Of a stretch of DNA of 64,000 nucleotides, positions 57,550 through 64,000 are shown piece by piece. Made by a program: the position numbers and the translations under genes. Under the pieces are notes generated by a model. It did no database searches. It saw nothing but the letters and a program-made list of their open reading frames with translations, and was not told the DNA's origin. This DNA comes from Bifidobacterium italicum (lineage in GTDB: Bacteria; Actinomycetota; Actinomycetes; Actinomycetales; Bifidobacteriaceae): contig NZ_MVOG01000011.1 of the NCBI RefSeq assembly GCF_002286915.1, forward strand, positions 1 to 64,000, written 5' to 3'. How positions within the stretch are numbered: the stretch's first letter is position 1; each line of letters opens with the position of its first letter.

Positions 57550-59691
57550 CTACGGCAGCGTGAACCAGCTGCGTACGCGGTGGAAGAGCGCCGGGTCGTT
57601 GGCGACGAGCATGTCGTCGCGGCCGACGACGAAGCAGGAGGCGACGGCGAACGCGAGCGCCGCGCATACGACGATCGCGACGAGCGCGCGCGTCCACGGC
57701 CATCGGCGCATCATCAGCGCGACGACGGGCACGGCGGCCACCATGAACAGCCATCCGAAATCGGCGATGTAACGCCATCCGAGACCGCCGACGAACGCGT
57801 CGAAGACGACGAGGAGCGTCGCGAGCGCAAGCGCCGTGGCGAGCATCGGCCACCAGACACCGCAACGGCGGCGCACGGCGGACCACGGCAGCGCGAACGC
57901 GCACAACGCGAGCGGCATCAACGCGAACAGGCCGCCGACGCACGGCTCGGTGAACGACCAGCGCGGCAGCGGCGTCGGCGACAACGCGACGAACGGGAAC
58001 GAGTCGGTGAGGCGCGGCGGCAGGAACAGGTAGTAGAAGACGGTCAGCGGCATGTTCGCGGCCGGCGTGTGGAAGCGCGTCATGTCGGTGACGGTGAGCT
58101 GGTAGGCGTTGCCGAAGTCGAAGGGCGACGCGAAGCGCAGCTGGTTGTAGACGAGGACCGGCGCCGCCGCGGCGAGCGCGGGGAGCAGCAACGCGGTCCA
58201 GAGGCGCGCGATGCGGCCGCGCTCGCGCTTCCGCGCCGAGCGGCGCAGGTCGGGCAGGAACAGCGGCAGCGCGAACAGCGCCGTGAACGCGAAGGTCGGA
58301 CGGCATCCGATCGTCGCCGCGATGCACAGCGCGCCCCAGGCGACGCGCGGCATCGAGACGATCCCCAGCGTGCGCGGGGCGTCCCCGTCGCCCCCCTCCG
58401 TCCGCACGGCGCCGAGCCACAGCCACAGGCCGAGCATCGCGAGCAGCAGCCCCGAGGAGAAGGGGATCGAGTAGAAGTTCGTGCGGAACCACAGATACGG
58501 CAGGTTCGCGCCGAGCATCATCGCGATGCACAGCAGCACGACGGCGGCGAGCGATGTGCGCGGCGCGACGAGGTCGAGCAGACGGATGACGAGCAGGCAG
58601 GCGACGACGCTCACGCCGGCCATCAGCCACAGTTGCGCGCAGGTCGCCGGCAGCATGAGGCCGCCGGGCGTGAACCATGATGTGACGGCGCGGAACGGCG
58701 CGAACAGCGCCACCGCGGGCAGCACGCCGAAATACGAGTACCAGCGGCCGTCATGGAACGCATGGTCCCAGTAGATCGGCGTCACGCCGTCGGCGAGCAT
58801 GCGCGCGCGTGCGGCGGCGTCGTAGGGATCGGGGGCGTCGGCGAGCTCGGCGGGGACGGGAAGGTCGAGCCAGACGCGGCCGCGCAGCAGCGCGTCGGCG
58901 AGATGGCCGTACTGATCGAAATCGAAGGTGTAGCCGCCGTCCTTGTGGAAGACGAGCGGCTGCGCGTAGCCGATGATGACGACGCTGCGGACGACGGCGT
59001 AGACTCCGACCGAGGCGGCTGCCAGCGCGAAGGCGAGCCGCTGTCGGCGGTTTGAGACGTCCAGCGCGACGCCCCACAGCCCGGTCGACGGCAGCAGCAG
59101 GACGACGAAGGCGGCGAGGGCCGCCATCGCCGCGACGCGCGCCCAGTCGAAGACGAACGGCACGCGCGCGTTCGCGCGGAAGTTCTCGATCGGCACGAGC
59201 GCGCCGCGCGGCTCCTCGATCCAGATGCGCACGGGGCCCCGCGCCGGCGCGCGGAACAGCAGCGCCGACGGCGTCGCCGGCGAGACGGTGACGGACGGGG
59301 AACGCATGTCCCAGCCGTCGCCGTCCCGCGTCGCCAGCCGCAGATGGACGGTGGAGACGACGTCGTCGCCGCGCGCGCCGTCGCGCACGGCCTGCACATG
59401 CGCCGCCGGCGTCGCGTCGGCGCGCCAGTACTCGCTGCTGCCGTCCGCCTTCACCTCGACATAGGCGCCGGCGGGATCACGCACCTCGAGCAGCCCCTGC
59501 GCGGTGCGCGACAGCCCCGGACCGAGGGCGTTGGCGGCCGACGTGGAATCGGTGGACGCGCCGATCGACCGCCAGTGCGCGAGATTGCATACGACGCATT
59601 CGACGATGAGGACGAGCGCGAGCGCGACGAGCGCGGCACGCAGGATGCGCATCGGACGCGGCCGATGACCAGAGCGGGAAATCACAGCCAT
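57550..59691 (-). CDS. Large polytopic membrane protein (glycosyltransferase-like topology)
   Basis: 713 residues. One N-terminal TM (about 20-37), a large extracytoplasmic beta-rich region (about 45-185) with WxEEPRG, then about 10 membrane helices to 700. Features such as YGHLADALLRGR, VTPIYWDHAFHDGRWYSYFGVLP and PTFAFTALFALPLFLPDLRR recall GT-C-fold mannosyl/glycosyltransferase-like proteins, but no firm family can be stated. Possibly cell-envelope polysaccharide transfer. Separated from the upstream ABC gene by a repeat cluster; divergent from the 1104-residue protein. Confidence 0.8.
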   Translation of the reverse strand: MAVISRSGHRPRPMRILRAALVALALVLIVECVVCNLAHWRSIGASTDSTSAANALGPGLSRTAQGLLEVRDPAGAYVEVKADGSSEYWRADATPAAHVQAVRDGARGDDVVSTVHLRLATRDGDGWDMRSPSVTVSPATPSALLFRAPARGPVRIWIEEPRGALVPIENFRANARVPFVFDWARVAAMAALAAFVVLLLPSTGLWGVALDVSNRRQRLAFALAAASVGVYAVVRSVVIIGYAQPLVFHKDGGYTFDFDQYGHLADALLRGRVWLDLPVPAELADAPDPYDAAARARMLADGVTPIYWDHAFHDGRWYSYFGVLPAVALFAPFRAVTSWFTPGGLMLPATCAQLWLMAGVSVVACLLVIRLLDLVAPRTSLAAVVLLCIAMMLGANLPYLWFRTNFYSIPFSSGLLLAMLGLWLWLGAVRTEGGDGDAPRTLGIVSMPRVAWGALCIAATIGCRPTFAFTALFALPLFLPDLRRSARKRERGRIARLWTALLLPALAAAAPVLVYNQLRFASPFDFGNAYQLTVTDMTRFHTPAANMPLTVFYYLFLPPRLTDSFPFVALSPTPLPRWSFTEPCVGGLFALMPLALCAFALPWSAVRRRCGVWWPMLATALALATLLVVFDAFVGGLGWRYIADFGWLFMVAAVPVVALMMRRWPWTRALVAIVVCAALAFAVASCFVVGRDDMLVANDPALFHRVRSWFTLP

Positions 59692-59740
59692 TATTCTAAC
59701 GGCACCATGGGTATAGGCGGCGACGTTGTACATTAGTCCT

Positions 59741-62700
59741 ATGAGACAACGGCACGCAGCGCAGGGACGACGGGGACGGCTCGAGGGACGGGGTCGCGGC
59801 GACGCGCACGAGAATGCGCTGCCGGCGCCGCTCGAGCGCATGCTGCGCTCGCTGCGCGCGATGCTGCGCTGGAGCGACGACGTTGCGCCGGACGCGCAGA
59901 CCTACCGCGTCGGTGCCTTCGCGCGCCGCCGCGTGTTCGAAGGATTCCCGATGGAGCGGCACGACGCCCTCCCCGGCTGGCTGCAGATCCCCGGCACGCG
60001 CACCTTCGCGATCGGCCTGTTCGTGCGCCGCGACCGCTTCGTGCAGCTTGCGCTCGCCGACGACCGCGGACGCGTGTTCGCGACCGGCGAGCCGCGCGCC
60101 GACCTGCAGGGTCTCGAACCGCGGCTCGTGCTCGAGGCCGACGATGCGCATGCGCGGCGCGACGGCGTCCGACGCGGCACGCTCACCGCCTCCGACGACG
60201 GCGGCGTCGTCGTCGGACGATGGACGAAGACGAGCTCCGGATACACACTCGAATCGATGCGCGCGGACCTGCCGGACGCGTTGCGGACCGGACTGGGCTA
60301 CCGCGACGCGGTGACGGTGGCCTTCTTCGCCGACTACCTGCAGCCTCGGCTGCGCGGCCGGCTCATCCCCTTCGGAGCCGGCGATCTGATCTGGCGGCTG
60401 TCTCGGCAGGCGCCGCTGAGCGCGATCCGCATGAGCGTGCGCGACGAGGAGGAGACGAGGATGCTCGGCATGCGCGTCTCGGGACTCGAGGAATACGCGA
60501 TGCGGCTCATGCGCGAATCCGGCGCGCTCGACGACGTGCCGGGGCTGCTTCCCGATCACGGCGCAGAACCGATGCACACGCTGCGCTCGCCGTATTCGGG
60601 CGGCTACTTCCTGACGTGGGACACGCCGATGCCCTTCGACGCCGCGCTCACGTCGCTCAAGATCGAAGGCGCCCTCAACCGCGTGGCCGCATTGCGCGCA
60701 TGGCTCGACGGGAACGCGGCGCGCGGCGCGCGGCCGACCGAGGACACGGCGACGGCGGCGCAGATCGCGCTCGTCGACCGCGCGTTCCTCGAGAATCCGG
60801 CGCTCGTCGCCTTCGACATGTCGCAGGACGTGAACCCCGGCGAGTCCGACTTCCGCGTCGTGGAAGGCTTCGTCCCCCTGTCCGCGCTGACGGCGCAGGC
60901 GATCGCGATGCAGCATCCGGACCCGGTGCGCGAGCCGGCGGCGAACGGCGGCGCGTTGTTCACCGAGGACCTGCACGAGGCGGCGTCCGACGACGGGGGA
61001 GCCGACGGTCGGCACGGCGAATGGGTCGTGCGCCAGACGCTCGCACGGCTCATCCGTTCGATGCGGCTGCCATACCGCTTCGACTGCGACTTTCGGCTGA
61101 ACCCCGAAGGGGGCGCCGCCGCGATCGCGCTCACGGCCGCGGGTCCGGCGCTCATGCCGCGCGGCGTCTACGACACCGGCCGACGTGGATGGACGCGGAC
61201 CGACGACGCATGGCGCGCACGGATGAGCGCGCGGTACAACCTGCGCGTCGGCATCATCCTCGCGGCGCTTGTGTTCGGGGCCGACGAACGGATCGACGAG
61301 GTGGCGGTACGCATCGACTCGTCCGGCCTCGAGGAGGCGATCGCCGAGCAGGACGACGTCATCCATTCGACGATCAGCGACGCGCTCAGCGCGTTCGAAC
61401 GGCTCGGTGACGCCGGCGCGGACCGTATCCGCGGCAAATCCGGACCGAAGGACGGCGACCGCCACGGCAACCCGACGCGCATCATGACGCCTCCGTCCGT
61501 GCCGCCGATGGACGTCGCGCCGATGGACGCGGCGCGCGGGGACGGCGGTCAGGAGGCCGGCGCGGACGACGACGAGGACTTCGACGCGCTGATGCACGGC
61601 GGCGGCATCGACGAGGTCTCCTTCGCCTTCGACGACATCCACGGCGACGACCGTCCCGACGCCGCGCCGCCGTTCGACGCGGCGCGCGAGGCGCGGGACG
61701 AGCACGCCGCGGCCGGCGGCGACGCGATCGAATGGCTGCGTCAGGGGCCGACGATGCGCGCGCTGACGACGGTCGTCTTCACCCGCGGCATGTTCCTCGA
61801 ACGTCTGAAGGCGGACGGTCTGGCCGATCCGTTCGGCACCTACCGGATGTTCGGCGCGTCGCTCTCGCCGGACGCCGACGGCGGACTGGGGCCCGTGGAG
61901 CCGGGATTCTCGATCTCGGACGCGCGCTTCTCGCCGCAAGGCGCGCAGGACGCCCCGGAGGAGCACGACAGGAGGCTCGACCCGGGTGCGGCCCATGTGC
62001 TCGGAGCCGACGACACCTTCGGGCTGGCGATACAGCGCGACGACCTCATCGGCAGCGCGCTGCGACGCTTCCACACGCTCGCATCCGACACACGGATGCC
62101 TTCGGCACTCAAGGCGCAGCAGGCGATGGACATCATCGAACGGATCGGCGACCCCGAACTGCTCGAGCGCGCGACCGACGTCACGGCGGCGCTCATCGAC
62201 GGCGACGACACGCCCGATCTCACCTCGACGCTGCTCAAGGACCTCGACGACGCGCGGCTCAAGGCACGCGACCTCTTCTTCTCCGGACAGCCCAAACAGG
62301 CGCTTGACGGCGTCGAACGGGCCGTCGAGGCTCTCGACGAGGTGTACCGCGGCATCGACGGCGTGCCGCGCTACTTCAATTCGTACGCCGACCGCGTCGT
62401 CTACAACCGGCTGTTCGCGCTGCCGGACGAGCGCACCGTGCTCATCCCGGACGCGTTGTTCTACGCGCATCTCGAACTCGCCGACGCACTCGGGCAGATC
62501 GAGGGGCCGGACGCCGCGCTCAGGCATCTCAACGCGCTCGTCGCCTATGCGCCGTCCTACGCGCTCACGCATCTCAAACTCGCCGTGCAGCTCGCGCAGA
62601 ACGAGGACTGGGATTCGGCGAGGGCGGCCTGCCTGAACGCGCTGCGCGTCTCGCTCGACCGCTCCGACGCCGCCTACGCCTACTACCGCCTCGCGCAGGC

Positions 62701-63055
62701 GGCGTGGATGCACGACGAGTTCGACGTCGCCTACGCCGCATATATGCTCAGCGGGGCGATCGGCGACGACACGGCGACGCGGACGACCGAGATGAACGAG
62801 GTGGGCGCGCGCGCCCGATCGCAGTGCATCCGCCTGCCGATGACGCTGCAGGAGGCGATGGACACGCTCGAGTCGCACGACGTGCCGGTGTGGCCGCGCA
62901 CCGAGGTCGTGCCGATCGTGCTCGACGCGGCGCGCGTATGCGTCGACCGCGCGATGTTCGTCCCGGCGCGCACGCTCGTCGTCGCCGCGATGCGCCTCGT
63001 CGGCGACGAGACCGACATCGTGCAGCTGCAGTTCCTGCGCTCGCTCAACGCGTAA
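59741..63055 (+). CDS. Very large unknown protein with C-terminal TPR-like region
   Basis: 1104 residues, soluble, no signal peptide. N-terminal half is a mixed alpha/beta domain with no recognised motif (FARRRVFEGFP, GDLIWRLSRQ, YFLTWDTPMPFDAALTSLK). A middle low-complexity Asp/Gly segment is at about 580-660. Helical repeats at about 900-1010 look like TPR: AHLELADALGQ, ALTHLKLAVQLAQNEDWDSA, YRLAQAAWMHDEFDVAYAAY. Two or three helices of the middle may also be repeats. ATG 59741 lies 7 nt after CATTAGT, possibly leaderless. ligA follows 125 nt on. Function unknown. Confidence 0.82.
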   Translation: MRQRHAAQGRRGRLEGRGRGDAHENALPAPLERMLRSLRAMLRWSDDVAPDAQTYRVGAFARRRVFEGFPMERHDALPGWLQIPGTRTFAIGLFVRRDRFVQLALADDRGRVFATGEPRADLQGLEPRLVLEADDAHARRDGVRRGTLTASDDGGVVVGRWTKTSSGYTLESMRADLPDALRTGLGYRDAVTVAFFADYLQPRLRGRLIPFGAGDLIWRLSRQAPLSAIRMSVRDEEETRMLGMRVSGLEEYAMRLMRESGALDDVPGLLPDHGAEPMHTLRSPYSGGYFLTWDTPMPFDAALTSLKIEGALNRVAALRAWLDGNAARGARPTEDTATAAQIALVDRAFLENPALVAFDMSQDVNPGESDFRVVEGFVPLSALTAQAIAMQHPDPVREPAANGGALFTEDLHEAASDDGGADGRHGEWVVRQTLARLIRSMRLPYRFDCDFRLNPEGGAAAIALTAAGPALMPRGVYDTGRRGWTRTDDAWRARMSARYNLRVGIILAALVFGADERIDEVAVRIDSSGLEEAIAEQDDVIHSTISDALSAFERLGDAGADRIRGKSGPKDGDRHGNPTRIMTPPSVPPMDVAPMDAARGDGGQEAGADDDEDFDALMHGGGIDEVSFAFDDIHGDDRPDAAPPFDAAREARDEHAAAGGDAIEWLRQGPTMRALTTVVFTRGMFLERLKADGLADPFGTYRMFGASLSPDADGGLGPVEPGFSISDARFSPQGAQDAPEEHDRRLDPGAAHVLGADDTFGLAIQRDDLIGSALRRFHTLASDTRMPSALKAQQAMDIIERIGDPELLERATDVTAALIDGDDTPDLTSTLLKDLDDARLKARDLFFSGQPKQALDGVERAVEALDEVYRGIDGVPRYFNSYADRVVYNRLFALPDERTVLIPDALFYAHLELADALGQIEGPDAALRHLNALVAYAPSYALTHLKLAVQLAQNEDWDSARAACLNALRVSLDRSDAAYAYYRLAQAAWMHDEFDVAYAAYMLSGAIGDDTATRTTEMNEVGARARSQCIRLPMTLQEAMDTLESHDVPVWPRTEVVPIVLDAARVCVDRAMFVPARTLVVAAMRLVGDETDIVQLQFLRSLNA

Positions 63056-63180
63056 GGTTTTTCGCGCGGCCGGCGGCGGGTCGGCGCAGCGCGGTCGATA
63101 TATTGGAGAGGGTCGGCGGCTTTCGGCGCCCGCGGCGCCGTGCCGGCCGGCCAAGGCACAAGGACGGAAAGGGGCGGCAG

Positions 63181-64000
63181 ATGCAGGCAGCTCGACACGA
63201 TGCGGACGGATGGGACATGAGGGACACGGGGGACGCCATCGGATCCGGCATGCGGATCGACGCGCTCCGATACGACGACAGCGACGCGATGGCCCTCGAC
63301 GACCTCGACGTGGACTCGCTGACCGCCGAACAGGCGGCGCGGCTGTGGGCGAGGCTCGCGGCGTGGGTGGAGACCGACCAGATGGCCTATTACGTGGACG
63401 ACGCCCCGGTCTCCTCCGACGCCGCCTACGACGCGCGCATGCGCTGCCTGCAGCGGCTCGAGGCGGCGTTCCCGCAGCTCGACTCGCCGTCCTCGCCGAC
63501 GCGGCGCGTGGGGGGCACGTTCTCGAACGAGTTCGCCTCGGTGCGCCATCCGTCGCGCATGATGAGCCTCGACGACGTGTTTTCCTACGAGGAGCTGCGC
63601 GCCTGGTACGACGGCGTGCGCGCGGCGCTCGACTGGCCCGAGGGCAAGCCGCTGCCGATGACCTGCGAGATCAAGATCGACGGTCTGGCGCTCAACCTCA
63701 TCTACCGCGACGGCGTGCTCACGCAGGGGCTGACACGCGGCGACGGCGTGACCGGCGAGGACATCACGATGAACGTGCGCACGTTCCAGACGATCCCCGC
63801 GACGCTCGGCGGCCCCGAAGGCGACATCCCCGAACTTGTGGAGGTCCGCGGCGAGGTGTTCATGCGCTGGGACGACTTCCGTGCGCTCAACGAACGTCAG
63901 GAGGAGGAAGGCAAGGCGCCGTTCGCCAATCCGCGCAACGCGGCGGCGGGCTCGCTGCGCCAGAAGGATCCGCGCATCACCGCGGGCAGGCATCTGAGCT
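63181..64000 (+). CDS. ligA: NAD-dependent DNA ligase, 5' part (cut by window)
   Basis: First 273 codons visible. N-terminal domain Ia with helical YYVDDAPVSSDAAYDA motif, then the adenylation site CEIKIDGLALNL, with the catalytic Lys in KIDG, near residue 165. VEVRGEVFMRWDDF and PRNAAAGSLRQ follow. A 45-residue extension precedes domain Ia. AAAGGGGCGGCAG precedes the ATG. The rest lies beyond the window. Confidence 0.95.
   Translation, partial: MQAARHDADGWDMRDTGDAIGSGMRIDALRYDDSDAMALDDLDVDSLTAEQAARLWARLAAWVETDQMAYYVDDAPVSSDAAYDARMRCLQRLEAAFPQLDSPSSPTRRVGGTFSNEFASVRHPSRMMSLDDVFSYEELRAWYDGVRAALDWPEGKPLPMTCEIKIDGLALNLIYRDGVLTQGLTRGDGVTGEDITMNVRTFQTIPATLGGPEGDIPELVEVRGEVFMRWDDFRALNERQEEEGKAPFANPRNAAAGSLRQKDPRITAGRHLS

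Noticed and set aside
59696-63154. 1152-residue minus-strand open frame
   Set aside because: Shadow of the 1104-residue plus-strand gene; Arg/His-biased, no motifs, no ribosome site.

Overview
The window is about 64 kb of very GC-rich bacterial chromosome (I estimate the mid-60s %GC by eye). Gene content and order point to an actinobacterium, most likely Bifidobacterium. Evidence includes CIRCE-controlled groL followed by an OmpR-type two-component pair, a cold-shock/DUF3027 pair, UspA, clpC, a DUF349 protein, hisS-aspS, a Glu/Gln-type ABC operon, LexA-type SOS box, polyphosphate glucokinase and NAD-dependent DNA ligase. No rRNA, tRNA, IS element, phage or CRISPR array was recognised. The window reads as core chromosome.

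Layout: (1) 1-1.5 kb: the edge of a WXG100-like locus on the minus strand. (2) 1.5-6.7 kb: a tightly overlapped six-gene minus-strand operon, MoxR ATPase - DUF58 - membrane protein - VWA - VWA - membrane/coiled-coil protein. (3) 6.8-11.1 kb: ung, a LytR_C-like protein, a cold-shock protein, groL with two CIRCE-like operators, and a small WXG100 protein. (4) 11.2-22.1 kb: TPM-like protein, response regulator/histidine kinase, second cold-shock protein, DUF3027 protein, membrane protein, UspA, clpC. (5) 22.1-25.3 kb: two repeat-rich gene-poor stretches around an unknown gene, then a DUF349 protein. (6) 25.4-33.4 kb: hisS, aspS, a hydrolase and a four-gene amino-acid ABC transporter. (7) 33.7-44.2 kb: PPK2 kinase, DUF3516 helicase divergent from rarA with an SOS box between them, MFS exporter, acyl-CoA synthetase, SWIM protein. 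(8) 44.3-49.2 kb: GNAT, mazG, zincin, YccF, TPP riboswitch-tenA, YhbY, aldo/keto reductase. (9) 50-53.6 kb: an FMN-riboswitch-controlled riboflavin ECF transporter whose two ATPases and EcfT are fused in one polypeptide. (10) 53.9-64 kb: ppgK, an enlarged aminotransferase, an orphan ABC ATPase, a large membrane protein, a 1104-residue protein of unknown function, and the start of ligA.

The most unusual feature is a degenerate short repeat family, roughly SYTAYSGGYRGC (for example CTTACGGGCGGC, GCTACCGGTAGC). It is dispersed through many intergenic regions, sometimes as loose 18-22 nt tandem arrays. The same motif also occurs inside genes, in low-complexity linkers: an approximately 110-residue insertion in an aminotransferase, both inter-domain linkers of the ECF fusion, and the N-terminal tail of the RibU-like protein. 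This suggests a repeat that spreads or expands and has been domesticated as linker sequence. Control elements I can support are FMN and TPP riboswitches, CIRCE operators, a perfect LexA box, leaderless-type TAGACT promoters, and many strong hairpins between convergent genes.
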